A stretch of 64,000 bases of DNA from Pseudomonas beijingensis (GTDB taxonomy: Bacteria; Pseudomonadota; Gammaproteobacteria; Pseudomonadales; Pseudomonadaceae): contig NZ_CP117425.1 in assembly GCF_030687295.1 (NCBI RefSeq), positions 5,398,001-5,462,000 on the forward strand. Direction: 5' to 3'. The notes under the pieces are model-generated. The model ran no database searches. It was given only the letters and a program-made list of their open reading frames with translations, and was not told the DNA's origin. The translations under genes were made by a program, and so were the position numbers. Shown here piece by piece: positions 44,037 to 55,244 of the stretch. Every line of letters starts with the position of its first letter. Within the stretch, counting starts at the first letter, position 1.

Positions 44037-44269
44037 ACGAGTAACTCCTGTTTTTCTCAAAAACTGCCGGAGGTGGATCCCGGCAGGGTTATCAGGAGTA
44101 GTGCGAAGGTTGTGCCAGTTTTAAGAGATTAATTAATTCCATAAAAATCAATAAGTTAAGCGAAGCGATGAAATTCAGAATCATGCAAATTGCATGAGCC
44201 TCCCATTTTCAACATGCAACATGCCGATCCTGCCTTGCCGCTAAGCTGATGAATCAAGAAGGGTTTGCA

Positions 44270-44295
44270 CGGCGAGGGAGCGGGGCCCCTCGCCG
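44270..44295 (-). terminator. Probable terminator of pilA
   Basis: Stem CGGCGAGGG/CCCTCGCCG with an 8-base loop, immediately past the pilA stop on the minus strand. The following tail is only weakly T-rich. Confidence 0.5.
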
Positions 44296-44303
44296 CGCGA
44301 GTA

Positions 44304-44711
44304 TTAGGTGCCAGGGCAAGAGGTCGGCAGGAATTCCCTGGGTGCGGTGGATGCGCATGTCCAGGCGCCGTTGACATCGCGGCTGAGGGTGATCGTCCTA
44401 CCTGCTATAGAGGCAGGGGCGTTCAGGAGGGTACAAACGATAGAGCCTGCCGTCGTAGCCGTACCTGTTACCGAAATTGTGCAGTTGCTGGTTGTGGTCG
44501 GGGCGTTCATGAGGGCCAACGTTGGAGTAACGCCCTGATTCATTTGATCCTCGTACGCTACCTTCAGCGCCGAGATTTCCCCCAGCCCAGCGGTAGCCTT
44601 CGCCCGCGCTTGATACCTGGAATATTGAGGCAACGCGAACGTCGCCAGGATGCCGATGATCGCCACGACGATCAGCAGCTCGATCAGCGTAAAACCCTTT
44701 TGCTTATTCAT
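44304..44711 (-). CDS. pilA: Type IV major pilin PilA
   Basis: 135 residues from the ATG at 44711; an ATG two codons earlier abuts the GGGAG ribosome site and is unlikely. Short leader MNKQKG cleaved before [24 protein letters not shown], with Glu5 for assembly and prepilin peptidase processing. The C-terminal part has cysteines (SNC, IVC, WTC, TSC) that could form disulfide loops. It is transcribed away from pilB, pilC and pilD and has a sigma54-type promoter, as expected for PilS-PilR control. Confidence 0.92.
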   Translation of the reverse strand: MNKQKGFTLIELLIVVAIIGILATFALPQYSRYQARAKATAGLGEISALKVAYEDQMNQGVTPTLALMNAPTTTSNCTISVTGTATTAGSIVCTLLNAPASIAGRTITLSRDVNGAWTCASTAPREFLPTSCPGT

Positions 44712-44760
44712 AGACATCTCCCATGCATGAGTCGAAATCTCATGACCTGAAACGGCCATT

Positions 44761-44776
44761 GCAGGGCACATGCCAA
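44761..44776 (-). promoter_or_regulatory. Sigma54 promoter of pilA
   Basis: The minus strand reads TTGGCAT-N6-TGC (GG near -24 at 44773-44774, GC near -12 at 44761-44762), about 50 bases upstream of the start codon. pilA of P. aeruginosa is RpoN- and PilR-dependent. Confidence 0.8.
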
Positions 44777-44878
44777 CCCTCAAGCCCTATCAATAAAGGG
44801 GTTTGAACCCGCACAACGGCGGCGTCCTACCTCCACAACCGCACTATCTGACGTTTTTTGTCACCCTGGCCCGCTGGT

Positions 44879-44907
44879 TTGGCGTCGATGCTTGACTAGG
44901 CTATAAG
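44879..44907 (+). promoter_or_regulatory. Possible sigma70 promoter of pilB
   Basis: TTGGCG (44879-44884), 17 bases, TATAAG (44902-44907), 29 bases before the pilB ATG. Confidence 0.45.
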
Positions 44908-44935
44908 TCATGAACTGTCCGCGTCCGGTATCCCC

Positions 44936-46636
44936 ATGAATGACATCGCCCTCAGCGGCCTGACCAAGCAATTGGTGCTGGCCGAACTGATCACCGAGCA
45001 AAGTGCGCAACAGGCGTATCAACAGGCTCAACGCAGCCGCATCCCCCTGGTCAGCTACCTGGTGCAGAACAAACTGGTCCAGAGCCGTCAGGTCGCGGAA
45101 ATCGCCTCGGAGCATTTCGGCGTCGCCCTGCTGGACCTCAACAGCCTGGACAAAGAAGCCCAGCCCACCGGCCTGGTCAGCGAAAAACTGGTGCGCCAGC
45201 ACCATGCCCTGCCGCTGTGGCGACGCGGCAACAAACTGTTCGTGGGCATCTCCGACCCGACTAATCACCAGGCCATCAATGACATCCAGTTCAGCACCGG
45301 CCTGACCACCGAAGCCATCCTGGTGGAGGACGAAAAACTCAGCGACGCCATCGAGAAGTTCTTCGAATCCACAAGTACGGGCCTGGAAGGCATGGGCGAT
45401 GCCGACCTCGACGGCCTGGACATCGAGTCGATCGACGACACCAAGCAGGATTCCATCGGCGGCCAGGACACCGACGACGCGCCCGTGGTGCGTTTCGTCA
45501 ACAAGATGCTGCTGGACGCGATCAAGGGCGGCTCTTCCGACCTGCACTTCGAGCCTTACGAAAAAATCTACCGGGTGCGGGTGCGCACCGACGGCATGCT
45601 GCGGGAAGTGGCCCGGCCGCCGATCCAACTGGCGACCCGTATTGCCGCCCGCCTGAAGGTCATGGCCAGCCTGGATATTTCCGAGCGGCGCAAACCCCAG
45701 GACGGCCGATTGAAAATGCGCCTGTCGAAAACCAAGTCCATCGACTTCCGGGTCAACACCCTGCCGACGCTCTGGGGCGAAAAAGTGGTAATCCGGATCC
45801 TCGACCCGTCCAGTGCGCAAATGGGCATCGATGCCCTGGGCTATGAACCGGACCAGAAAGACCTGTACATGGCCGCCCTCAAGCAACCACAAGGGCTGAT
45901 CCTGGTCACCGGACCGACCGGCTCGGGCAAGACCGTATCGCTGTACACCGGGCTGAATATCCTCAACACCGTGGACATCAACATTTCCACCGCCGAAGAC
46001 CCGGTGGAGATCAACATGGAAGGCATCAACCAGGTCAACGTGAACCCGCGCCAAGGGCTGGACTTCGCCCAGGCCCTGCGCTCGTTCCTGCGCCAGGACC
46101 CGGATGTGATCATGGTCGGCGAGATCCGCGACCTGGAAACCGCCGAAATCGCCATCAAGGCCGCCCAGACCGGGCACCTGGTGCTCTCCACCTTGCACAC
46201 CAACAGCGCCGCCGAAACCCTGATCCGCTTGCAGAACATGGGCATTCCGGGGTTCAACATCGCCACCGCCGTGCACCTGATCATCGCCCAGCGGCTGGCG
46301 CGCAAGCTGTGCAACCACTGCAAGAAGGCCATCGAGGTTCCCGAGGAAACCTTGCTCAAGGAAGGTTTCCCCCGGGAACGCATCGGCACATTCACGATCT
46401 ATGAGCCGGTCGGTTGCGAACAGTGCAACCACGGCTACAAAGGGCGCGTGGGGGTTTACGAAGTGGTCAAGAACACGCCCGAGCTGCAACGGTTGATCAT
46501 GGCCGAGGGCAACTCGCTGGAAATCGATCTGCAAATGCGCAAGGACGGCTTCAATGACCTGCGCACATCGGGGCTGCTCAAAGTGATGCAGGGCGTCACC
46601 AGCCTCGAAGAAATCAACCGGGTCACCAAGGATTGA
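44936..46636 (+). CDS. pilB: Type IV pilus extension ATPase PilB
   Basis: 566 residues. An N-terminal MshEN-type region, then a secretion ATPase core: Walker A GPTGSGKT near 326-333, Asp box and Walker B VIMVGEIRD, His box in STLHTNSAA. A four-cysteine zinc site (CNHC...CEQC) is near the C-terminus. It drives pilus extension from the cytoplasmic face of the inner membrane. First gene of pilB-pilC-pilD, the pilC start lying 2 bases after its stop. Confidence 0.97.
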   Translation: MNDIALSGLTKQLVLAELITEQSAQQAYQQAQRSRIPLVSYLVQNKLVQSRQVAEIASEHFGVALLDLNSLDKEAQPTGLVSEKLVRQHHALPLWRRGNKLFVGISDPTNHQAINDIQFSTGLTTEAILVEDEKLSDAIEKFFESTSTGLEGMGDADLDGLDIESIDDTKQDSIGGQDTDDAPVVRFVNKMLLDAIKGGSSDLHFEPYEKIYRVRVRTDGMLREVARPPIQLATRIAARLKVMASLDISERRKPQDGRLKMRLSKTKSIDFRVNTLPTLWGEKVVIRILDPSSAQMGIDALGYEPDQKDLYMAALKQPQGLILVTGPTGSGKTVSLYTGLNILNTVDINISTAEDPVEINMEGINQVNVNPRQGLDFAQALRSFLRQDPDVIMVGEIRDLETAEIAIKAAQTGHLVLSTLHTNSAAETLIRLQNMGIPGFNIATAVHLIIAQRLARKLCNHCKKAIEVPEETLLKEGFPRERIGTFTIYEPVGCEQCNHGYKGRVGVYEVVKNTPELQRLIMAEGNSLEIDLQMRKDGFNDLRTSGLLKVMQGVTSLEEINRVTKD

Positions 46637-46638
46637 GC

Positions 46639-47856
46639 ATGGCGGTCAAGGCAGTAAAAACCGACGTCTATACGTGGGAAGGCAAAGACCGCAAAGGCGC
46701 GAAAATGACCGGCGAGCTGACGGGCCAGAGCCCAGCCCTGGTCAAGGCACAACTGCGCAAGCAAGGCATCAACCCGGAGAAGGTGCGCAAGAAATCCACC
46801 TCGATATTCAGCAAGGGCAAGCGCATCAAGCCGCTGGACATCGCCCTCTTCACCCGCCAGATGGCCACGATGCTCAAGGCTGGCGTGCCGCTGTTGCAGG
46901 CGTTCGACATCATCGGCGAAGGCTTCGACAACGCCAACATGCGCAAGCTGGTGGACCAGGTGAAGCAGGAAGTCGCCGCCGGCAACAGCTTCGCCGCCTC
47001 GCTGCGCAAATGCCCGCAATATTTCGACGAGCTGTACTGCAACCTGGTGGACGCCGGCGAACAGGCCGGTGCGTTGGACACCCTGCTGGACCGGGTGGCG
47101 ACTTACAAGGAAAAGAGCGAAGCCCTCAAGGCCAAGATCAAGAAAGCCATGACCTACCCCACGGCAGTGATACTCGTCGCAGCGGTGGTCACCGGCATCC
47201 TGCTGGTCAAGGTGGTGCCGCAGTTCGAATCAGTCTTCTCCGGGTTCGGGGCGCAGCTGCCGGCTTTCACGGTGATGGTCATCGGCCTGTCGGAATTCAT
47301 GCAGCAATGGTGGTGGATGTTGCTTGGCGCCTTGGTGGGGACGTTCTTCGGGGTGAAATATGCCCTCAAGCGGTCCCAGGCGTTTCGTGACTGGCGAGAC
47401 AAGTGGCTGCTCAAGCTCCCCTTGATCGGCACCTTGATGTACAAGTCTGCGGTGGCGCGCTTCGCCCGCACGCTCTCGACGACATTCGCCGCTGGCGTGC
47501 CGCTGGTCGAAGCCCTCGATTCGGTATCGGGCGCCACCGGCAACGTGGTGTTCAAGCGCGCCGTGCAGCGCATCCGCCAGGACGTCTCCACCGGCATGCA
47601 GTTGAATTTTTCCATGCGCGCCTCAGGCATCTTTCCGAACCTGGCCATCCAGATGACCGCCATCGGCGAGGAATCCGGCGCGCTGGACGACATGCTCGAC
47701 AAGGTGGCGAGCTTTTATGAGGCCGAAGTGGACAATCTGGTGGACAACCTCACCAGCCTGATGGAACCCTTCATCATGGTGATCCTGGGGGTCGTCGTCG
47801 GTGGCCTGGTGGTTGCCATGTACCTGCCCATCTTTCAACTCGGCTCTGCGATCTGA
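46639..47856 (+). CDS. pilC: Type IV pilus inner-membrane platform protein PilC
   Basis: 405 residues from the ATG at 46639; a TTG two codons earlier overlaps pilB and is less likely. Two GspF-type cytoplasmic domains (FTRQMATMLKAGVPLLQAFDII and FARTLSTTFAAGVPLVEALDSV) alternate with three membrane segments. It links PilB to pilin assembly. Confidence 0.97.
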   Translation: MAVKAVKTDVYTWEGKDRKGAKMTGELTGQSPALVKAQLRKQGINPEKVRKKSTSIFSKGKRIKPLDIALFTRQMATMLKAGVPLLQAFDIIGEGFDNANMRKLVDQVKQEVAAGNSFAASLRKCPQYFDELYCNLVDAGEQAGALDTLLDRVATYKEKSEALKAKIKKAMTYPTAVILVAAVVTGILLVKVVPQFESVFSGFGAQLPAFTVMVIGLSEFMQQWWWMLLGALVGTFFGVKYALKRSQAFRDWRDKWLLKLPLIGTLMYKSAVARFARTLSTTFAAGVPLVEALDSVSGATGNVVFKRAVQRIRQDVSTGMQLNFSMRASGIFPNLAIQMTAIGEESGALDDMLDKVASFYEAEVDNLVDNLTSLMEPFIMVILGVVVGGLVVAMYLPIFQLGSAI

Positions 47857-47857
47857 C

Positions 47858-48727
47858 ATGCCCCTGAGCGAATTTTTCGTGCTGTATCCCGTGGCTTTTG
47901 TGCTCGTTGCGGCATTGCTCGGCCTGATCATCGGCAGCTTCCTCAACGTGCTGGTGTGGCGCCTGCCAAAGATGCTCAACCGCGAATGGCGCCTGCAAGC
48001 CCACGAGCTGCTAGGCCTGCCCGCCGAAGCCCCGGGCCCGGTCTACAACCTCATGCTGCCCCATTCCCAGTGCCCGCACTGCGGCCATCGCATCCGCGCC
48101 TGGGAGAACATTCCGCTATTGAGCTACCTGATGCTGCGCGGCCGCTGTTCGGGTTGCGCCGCGCCCATCGGCAAGCGCTATCCCCTGACCGAAGTGGCCT
48201 GCGGCGCGTTATCGGCGTTCGTCGCCTGGCATTTCGGCTTTGGCTGGCACGCTGCGATGGTGTTGGTGCTGACCTGGGGCCTGCTGGGCATGAGCCTGAT
48301 CGATTCCGAGCATCAATTGCTGCCCGATACCTTGGTGTTGCCGTTGTTGTGGCTGGGCTTGATCGTCAACAGCTTCGGGCTGTTCGTCTCCCTGGACCAG
48401 GCGATGTGGGGCGCGGTGGCCGGCTACCTGGCGCTGTGGTCGGTGTTCTGGGTGTTCAAGCTGATCACTGGCAAGGAAGGCATGGGCTACGGAGATTTCA
48501 AGCTGCTGGCGATGCTGGGCGCCTGGGGCGGCTGGCAGATCCTGCCGCTGACGCTGCTGTTGTCGTCGCTGGTGGGCGCCGTGATCGGGGTCATTGTGCT
48601 GCGCTTGCGTGACGCTCCCGGGTCGACGCAAATCCCCTTTGGGCCTTATCTGGCCATTGCCGGCTGGATTGCCTTGCTCTGGGGTGGTCAAATAACCGAC
48701 TTCTATTGGCAGTCTGTCGGTTTCTAA
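47858..48727 (+). CDS. pilD: Prepilin peptidase / N-methyltransferase PilD
   Basis: 289 residues from MPLSEFFVLYP, 1 base after the pilC stop. The cytoplasmic methyltransferase region carries two zinc CxxC pairs (CPHC, CSGC). The aspartyl protease pair is in SLIDSEHQLLPD and the GMGYGDFKLL (GxGD) motif. It cleaves and methylates prepilins and type II secretion pseudopilins. Confidence 0.97.
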   Translation: MPLSEFFVLYPVAFVLVAALLGLIIGSFLNVLVWRLPKMLNREWRLQAHELLGLPAEAPGPVYNLMLPHSQCPHCGHRIRAWENIPLLSYLMLRGRCSGCAAPIGKRYPLTEVACGALSAFVAWHFGFGWHAAMVLVLTWGLLGMSLIDSEHQLLPDTLVLPLLWLGLIVNSFGLFVSLDQAMWGAVAGYLALWSVFWVFKLITGKEGMGYGDFKLLAMLGAWGGWQILPLTLLLSSLVGAVIGVIVLRLRDAPGSTQIPFGPYLAIAGWIALLWGGQITDFYWQSVGF

Positions 48728-48739
48728 TGTCGATCTTTT

Positions 48740-49363
48740 ATGAATAACCCTCTGGAAAAACCCTGGATTCTCGGCCTGACCGGTGGCATCGGCAGCGGCA
48801 AGAGCGCGGCAGCCCAGCATTTCATCGACCTGGGCGTGCACGTCATCGACGCCGATCATGCGGCACGCTGGGTGGTCGAACCCGGGCGCCCGGCGCTGGC
48901 GAAAATCGCCGAGCACTTCGGCCCTGGCGTATTGCAGGCTGACGGAACCCTGGACCGGGCGGCGCTGCGCAAGCTGATTTTCGAGCAGGCCGATGAGCGC
49001 CGCTGGCTCGAGGCGCTGCTACATCCGCTGATCGCCGAGGAAATAGCCCATCATCTGGCTCAGGCACAATCGTCCTACGCGATCCTGGTGTCGCCGCTGC
49101 TGATCGAATCTGGGCAGTACGCCATGACCCAGCGGGTCCTGGTGATCGATGCGCCGGAACAACTGCAGATCGAACGTACGTTGCAGCGCGACCAGACCAG
49201 CGAACAGCAGGTCCAGGCAATCCTCAAGGCTCAGTCCAGCCGTCAGGATCGCCTGAACCATGCCGACGACGTGGTGGTCAACGATCGCGACCTCGCCTGG
49301 CTGCACAGCGAGGTCGAGCGCCTGCATCACTTTTACCTTACTTTGCGTGGAGGCCAATCATGA
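48740..49363 (+). CDS. coaE: Dephospho-CoA kinase
   Basis: 207 residues with the P-loop [11 protein letters not shown] near the N-terminus and the [10 protein letters not shown] substrate region. It performs the last step of CoA synthesis. It follows pilD by 12 bases; the pilD-coaE-yacG order is common in Gammaproteobacteria. Shares 4 bases with yacG. Confidence 0.97.
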   Translation: MNNPLEKPWILGLTGGIGSGKSAAAQHFIDLGVHVIDADHAARWVVEPGRPALAKIAEHFGPGVLQADGTLDRAALRKLIFEQADERRWLEALLHPLIAEEIAHHLAQAQSSYAILVSPLLIESGQYAMTQRVLVIDAPEQLQIERTLQRDQTSEQQVQAILKAQSSRQDRLNHADDVVVNDRDLAWLHSEVERLHHFYLTLRGGQS

Positions 49364-49566
49364 GCCAAACCCCAACCGTTGATTGCCCAACCTGTGGCGC
49401 CCCTGTGGAATGGAGCCCGGAGAGCACATTCCGGCCGTTCTGCTCTGATCGCTGCAAACTGATCGACCTCGGCGCCTGGGCGTCGGAAGAACACAAGATT
49501 CCGGTCAGCCCCGACGCCGAGGATGAGCTGTTCAGCGAAGACTTCGAGCCACGCTCACACCACTAA
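49360..49566 (+). CDS. yacG: DNA gyrase inhibitor YacG
   Basis: 68 residues; zinc ligands in [10 protein letters not shown] and [17 protein letters not shown], then an acidic tail. YacG binds GyrB and inhibits gyrase. ATG overlaps the coaE stop. Its end overlaps the convergent gene at 49563 by 4 bases. Confidence 0.95.
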   Translation: MSQTPTVDCPTCGAPVEWSPESTFRPFCSDRCKLIDLGAWASEEHKIPVSPDAEDELFSEDFEPRSHH

Positions 49567-49778
49567 GGCCGCATGAAACCGTAGTCCTGCTCATCGTCGA
49601 GGTTTTCCGCGAGGAAACTCAACTCGTCGGCCAGGTCTTCAGCGCTGCGCACTGTCTTGCTCTGCTGCACGATGGCACTGAGCAAGGCCCGCAGGCTCAA
49701 GCCCGGATCGAAGCCGATCTCCATGGCGGCGTCGTGGCTACGCCTGATCTCTTGCCTGGCCCACTCATAAACACTCAT
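49563..49778 (-). CDS. Conserved small hypothetical protein
   Basis: 71 residues from [18 protein letters not shown]; the ATG at 49778 follows AGGAGTACAACC. Soluble and helical, with [21 protein letters not shown] at the end. No signal or membrane segment. I do not recognise a named domain; its place beside yacG is familiar from Pseudomonas genomes. Confidence 0.75.
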   Translation of the reverse strand: MSVYEWARQEIRRSHDAAMEIGFDPGLSLRALLSAIVQQSKTVRSAEDLADELSFLAENLDDEQDYGFMRP

Positions 49779-49841
49779 GGTTGTACTCCTGGAAGTTTTC
49801 CAGAGCATGAAGGGCGTGCGGTGGGGTAGCCTTGACGTGAA

Positions 49842-50528
49842 TCAAGGCTTGTCATCATCGTTCCACGGTGCCGACAGGTAGCGCGTGCGGTTGAAGGTCT
49901 CCAGCCATTCGGGGCTGAACACCACCAACGCACTGATCACCATGCCGTTGATGAAAGCCTCGGGAAAGATGATCAGCCAGAGGTAGCCGATGAAATCCTC
50001 CAGCCAGTAAGGCATGGCGAATATCCCGTCGTACCACAGCAGGCCAAGCCCCAGCAGCAGGCATGCCAACGCCGAAAGCGCGGCGGCGAGAAATCCCGAA
50101 CAGAAGATGTACACGAACAGATTGCGCGGCTGGGCGCGCTCCACCAGGATCGCGCAACACTCGGTGACCAGCACCGGCAGCAGGATCAGCAGCGCACCGT
50201 TGACCCCGACCGCCGCCATGTCCTGACGGCCCAGCAGCACCAGCGCAAGCTGCGCGCACAAGCCACCCAGGATTGCCAATGGCCAGTCCAGCAGCAGCGT
50301 CACCGCGGTCATGCCGATGAAATGATACGAGACACCGGTGTCGAAATCCCGTCGCACCAGCCACAGCATGAACAACGCCAGCACCGTGCCGAACAGCAAA
50401 TGCTGGCGACGGCTGTCGGTGAACAGCTCGACCCATGGTGCCCGCACCACGGCCCAGGCCAACACCGGCACATACATCAGCCAACCGGCCGCCAGGGTTT
50501 GCGGTGAGAGCAGTTCGGCACCGATCAT
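49842..50528 (-). CDS. CbiM-like energy-coupling-factor permease family membrane protein
   Basis: 228 residues from MIGAELLSP, with about seven transmembrane segments. Histidine and acidic residues in the membrane (YHFIGMTAVTLLLDW, TECCAILVERAQ, WLIIFPEAFINGM) recall the CbiM/NikM metal-binding subunits of ECF transporters. No ECF ATPase or transmembrane partner is nearby, so it either borrows one or acts alone. The exact substrate is unknown. The longer upstream frame runs into a REP and is not used. Confidence 0.7.
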   Translation of the reverse strand: MIGAELLSPQTLAAGWLMYVPVLAWAVVRAPWVELFTDSRRQHLLFGTVLALFMLWLVRRDFDTGVSYHFIGMTAVTLLLDWPLAILGGLCAQLALVLLGRQDMAAVGVNGALLILLPVLVTECCAILVERAQPRNLFVYIFCSGFLAAALSALACLLLGLGLLWYDGIFAMPYWLEDFIGYLWLIIFPEAFINGMVISALVVFSPEWLETFNRTRYLSAPWNDDDKP

Positions 50529-50570
50529 GGGACTACTCCTTTCGCTTGCCCTTGTTGCATCGATTTTCTG

Positions 50571-50598
50571 TGATGAGGGAGCAAGCTCCCTCGCCACA
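50571..50598. repeat. Single REP of a second family
   Basis: TGATGAGGGAGC...CTCCCTCGCCACA, a palindromic unit different in sequence from the doublets, in the divergent region between the CbiM-like and DUF1780 genes. Confidence 0.7.
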
Positions 50599-50687
50599 AC
50601 TCTCGGCAGTCTACACCCCGCCCCCTAATGGCCATTAATCAACGCAACGCTTCCAGCTTGTCGCAATTGAACGCTAAGCTTGGGCCC

Positions 50688-51314
50688 ATGGATGACTCCG
50701 ATTACTTACGCCTGCTGACCATCGCGGCCGAGCAAGCCAACGCCTTTCTCTCCAATGCCCGCAAATGGGAGCGTGAGCGTTGGGTCTGCCAGCGTCTGCT
50801 GCAAGGGCTGAACGTGCCTTATCGCGCCGACGAGTTCGCCCCGGCCGGTGAGCCACCGGACGTGCTGTTTCGCGATGCCAATTTCGAGGTGTTTTTCGTA
50901 CTCGACGAAGGTCGCCGCCTCAATGACGAATGGCGCGATGAACTGCAACGCCGCCGCAGCGCATTCTCCCTGAGCCAACTGGTGCGGCGCGAAGCCAAGC
51001 CCCGGCGGATCCCGGCCAATGAGTTCCTGATGCGCCTGGCCCCGACCTTGCGCAAGAAAGCCCACAACTACACCGAGCGCGGCATGGACCTGGGCGACTT
51101 GGACATCATCGCCTTCGCCAGCCTCAAGCGCGAAGTGCTGGACCTCAACAGTCACTTCCCACCGCCGACCGAATACCTGCGCCAGGGCTGGCGCTCGCTG
51201 TCGCTGGTAGGGCCGACGTTCGCCCGGGTGCTGTTCGCCCACCCCGACGCGCCGGACTTTTTGCGGGGTAACCTGGGGCGCAGCATCGTGTTCGATGTCG
51301 GGATCAGCCTGTGA
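50688..51314 (+). CDS. DUF1780 family protein
   Basis: 208 residues from MDDSDYLRLLTIAAEQANAFLSNARKWERERWV; the earlier in-frame ATG at 50628 is possible but adds unlike residues. Matches a Pseudomonas-restricted family with endonuclease-like features (DEFAPAGEPPDVLFRDANFEVFFVLDEGRRLNDEW, a PD-(D/E)xK-like pattern). Function unproven. Overlaps the MOSC gene by 4 bases. Confidence 0.8.
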   Translation: MDDSDYLRLLTIAAEQANAFLSNARKWERERWVCQRLLQGLNVPYRADEFAPAGEPPDVLFRDANFEVFFVLDEGRRLNDEWRDELQRRRSAFSLSQLVRREAKPRRIPANEFLMRLAPTLRKKAHNYTERGMDLGDLDIIAFASLKREVLDLNSHFPPPTEYLRQGWRSLSLVGPTFARVLFAHPDAPDFLRGNLGRSIVFDVGISL

Positions 51315-51838
51315 GCCCCTTACAGGAATTGATCGCCGCCGTGCCGCAGCAGGGCCGCGTACGCTGGATTGGCGTGCGCCCCCAGGGCCACGCGCCGATG
51401 ATCGAACTGGACGCCGTGGAGGCCCGCCTGGAAGCCGGACTGACCGGCGATCATGCCCGCCCCGGTGCGCGCAATGCGCGACAAGTGACGCTGATCCAGT
51501 GGGAGCACCTGGCAGTGATCGGCTCGCTGATGGGCCGCCCCGAGAACCAGCCAGTACTGCCTCAGGAGCTGCGGCGCAATATTGTGGTCAGCGGCATCAA
51601 TCTGTTCAGCCTCAAGGGTCGGCGCTTTCGCATCGGCCAAGCGATCTTTGAAACCACCGGCTGGTGCCAACCCTGCGCACGACTGGAACGAAACCTCGGC
51701 GAAGGTACGTTCCAGGCCGTACGCGGCCATGGCGGAATCACCGCCCGAGTGTTAAAAAGTGGAATCAATCGCCTGGACGACCGCCTGAGCGTCGAACCTG
51801 TTCCGGCGAGCGGCTACGCTGCTTTCAATGCCGGCTAG
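51311..51838 (+). CDS. MOSC domain protein
   Basis: 175 residues from a GTG at 51311 that overlaps the previous stop (GTGA). MOSC (molybdenum cofactor sulfurase C-terminal) domain with ELRRNIVVSGINLFSLKGRRFRIG and the conserved cysteine in TGWCQPCARLE. Such proteins bind molybdenum cofactor and transfer sulfur. Substrate unknown. Confidence 0.87.
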   Translation: MSPLQELIAAVPQQGRVRWIGVRPQGHAPMIELDAVEARLEAGLTGDHARPGARNARQVTLIQWEHLAVIGSLMGRPENQPVLPQELRRNIVVSGINLFSLKGRRFRIGQAIFETTGWCQPCARLERNLGEGTFQAVRGHGGITARVLKSGINRLDDRLSVEPVPASGYAAFNAG

Positions 51839-51890
51839 CCGGACGCTGTAACGTCTTCACCTTTCGCAACGTCTACCTGACGAGGCCTTT

Positions 51891-52064
51891 ATGACCAGTC
51901 GCCTGAACCCAGAAGACCAGAAGCATGTCGAAGAGTACCTGCAACTGTCCCAGCACCGAGTCGAGCGCCGGCCTTTCCGGCCGTGGATGCTCCTGGTGGT
52001 GGTACTGGCCATCACGATCGGCCTGGGCCTGTTGAGCCGACTGATCAGTTACCTGACGCTATGA
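51891..52064 (+). CDS. DUF3094 small membrane protein
   Basis: 57 residues, MTSRLNPEDQKHVEEYLQLS..., with a basic stretch (HRVERRPFRPW) and one C-terminal membrane segment (MLLVVVLAITIGLGLL). It agrees with the DUF3094 family of Pseudomonas, of unknown function. 52 bases after the MOSC gene and 60 before ndh, same strand. Confidence 0.8.
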   Translation: MTSRLNPEDQKHVEEYLQLSQHRVERRPFRPWMLLVVVLAITIGLGLLSRLISYLTL

Positions 52065-52124
52065 AGCGCTTGGCGCTCGCTCGGGTAACGGCACCGAATT
52101 CCTTTAGCCTTGCGAGATATCCCC

Positions 52125-53423
52125 ATGACTCATCGTATTGTCATCGTTGGCGGCGGCGCCGGCGGTCTGGAGTTGGCTACCCGTCTGGGTAAGACTCTGG
52201 GCAAGCGTGGCACGGCCAGTGTGATGCTGGTCGACGCGAACCTGACCCACATCTGGAAACCCCTGCTGCATGAAGTGGCTGCCGGTTCCCTGAACTCCTC
52301 CGAAGACGAACTCAACTACGTCGCCCAGGCAAAATGGAACCACTTCGAGTTCCAGCTTGGGCGCATGAGCGGCCTGGACCGGGAGCGCAAGCGAATCCAG
52401 CTGGCCGCGACCTATGACGAGGCGGGCGTCGAGCTGTTGCCGGCTCGGGAATTGGGCTACGACAGCCTGGTGATTGCCGTCGGCAGCACCACCAATGACT
52501 TCGGCACCGAAGGCGCGGCGCAACACTGCCTGTTCCTGGACACCCGCAAGCAGGCCGAGCGCTTCCATCAGCAATTGCTCCACCACTATCTGCGTGCCCA
52601 CGCCGGACAGACCGATATCGTCGAGCGCATCAGCGTCGCCATCGTCGGCGCCGGTGCGACCGGGGTCGAACTGGCGGCCGAGCTGCACAATGCCGCCCAC
52701 GAACTGCACGCCTACGGCCTGGACCGGATCAAACCGGAGAACATGCACATCACCCTGATCGAGGCGGGCCCACGGGTCTTGCCGGCGCTGCCAGAGCGTA
52801 TCGGCGGACCGGTGCACAAGACCCTGGAAAAACTCGGCGTCAACGTCATGACCAACGCCGCCGTCAGCCAGGTGACCGCCGACAGCCTGATCACGGCGGA
52901 TGGCCAAGTGATCGACGCGAGCCTGAAAGTCTGGGCCGCCGGAATTCGCGCACCGGACTTCCTCAAGGACATCGACGGGCTGGAGACCAACCGGATCAAC
53001 CAGCTGCAAGTGCTGCCGACGCTACAGACTACCCGCGACGAGAACATCTTTGCCTTCGGCGATTGCGCCGCCTGCCCGCAACCCGGCAGCGATCGCAACG
53101 TTCCACCCCGCGCCCAGGCAGCGCACCAGCAGGCCTCGCTGCTGGCCAAATCCCTGAAGCTGCGGATCGAAGGCAAGGCCCTGCCTGAATACAAGTACAC
53201 CGACTACGGCTCGCTGATCTCGCTGTCGCGGTTCTCGGCGGTGGGCAACCTGATGGGCAACCTGACCGGCAGCGTGATGCTCGAAGGCTGGCTGGCGCGG
53301 ATGTTCTATGTGTCGCTGTACCGCATGCACCAGATGGCGCTGTACGGCATGTTCCGCACGGCCATGCTGATGCTGGGCAGCAAGATCGGGCGCGGGACTG
53401 AGCCTAGGCTGAAGTTGCACTGA
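52125..53423 (+). CDS. ndh: Type II NADH:quinone oxidoreductase
   Basis: 432 residues from MTHRIVIVGGGAGGLELATRLG (FAD-binding, about 6-17). A second Rossmann motif VAIVGAGATGVELAAELH near 173-180 binds NADH. FAFGDCAAC and a C-terminal amphipathic region (FYVSLYRMHQMALYGMFRTAML) for membrane binding complete the family pattern. It oxidises NADH without pumping protons. Confidence 0.95.
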   Translation: MTHRIVIVGGGAGGLELATRLGKTLGKRGTASVMLVDANLTHIWKPLLHEVAAGSLNSSEDELNYVAQAKWNHFEFQLGRMSGLDRERKRIQLAATYDEAGVELLPARELGYDSLVIAVGSTTNDFGTEGAAQHCLFLDTRKQAERFHQQLLHHYLRAHAGQTDIVERISVAIVGAGATGVELAAELHNAAHELHAYGLDRIKPENMHITLIEAGPRVLPALPERIGGPVHKTLEKLGVNVMTNAAVSQVTADSLITADGQVIDASLKVWAAGIRAPDFLKDIDGLETNRINQLQVLPTLQTTRDENIFAFGDCAACPQPGSDRNVPPRAQAAHQQASLLAKSLKLRIEGKALPEYKYTDYGSLISLSRFSAVGNLMGNLTGSVMLEGWLARMFYVSLYRMHQMALYGMFRTAMLMLGSKIGRGTEPRLKLH

Positions 53424-53479
53424 GGCCTTACTGACGATTGCGCTGGATCAGCAATATTGGTGCTGGCTGATCCACCGTC

Positions 53480-53544
53480 ATCGCGAGCAAGCTCGCTCCC
53501 ACAGTTGATCGCGGTCATCCTGTGGGAGCGAGCTTGCTCGCGAT
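53480..53544. repeat. Pair of REP units in the opposite arrangement
   Basis: Units at 53480-53503 and 53521-53544 face away from the REPIN order, separated by only 17 bases. They lie between the converging ndh and chemoreceptor genes. Confidence 0.9.
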
Positions 53545-53603
53545 GGGGGCGGTACAGTCAAGACTTGAGCTCGGGCAGGATCACTGTCCGAGCCATCCAT
53601 CGA

Positions 53604-55244
<1,641 letters not shown>

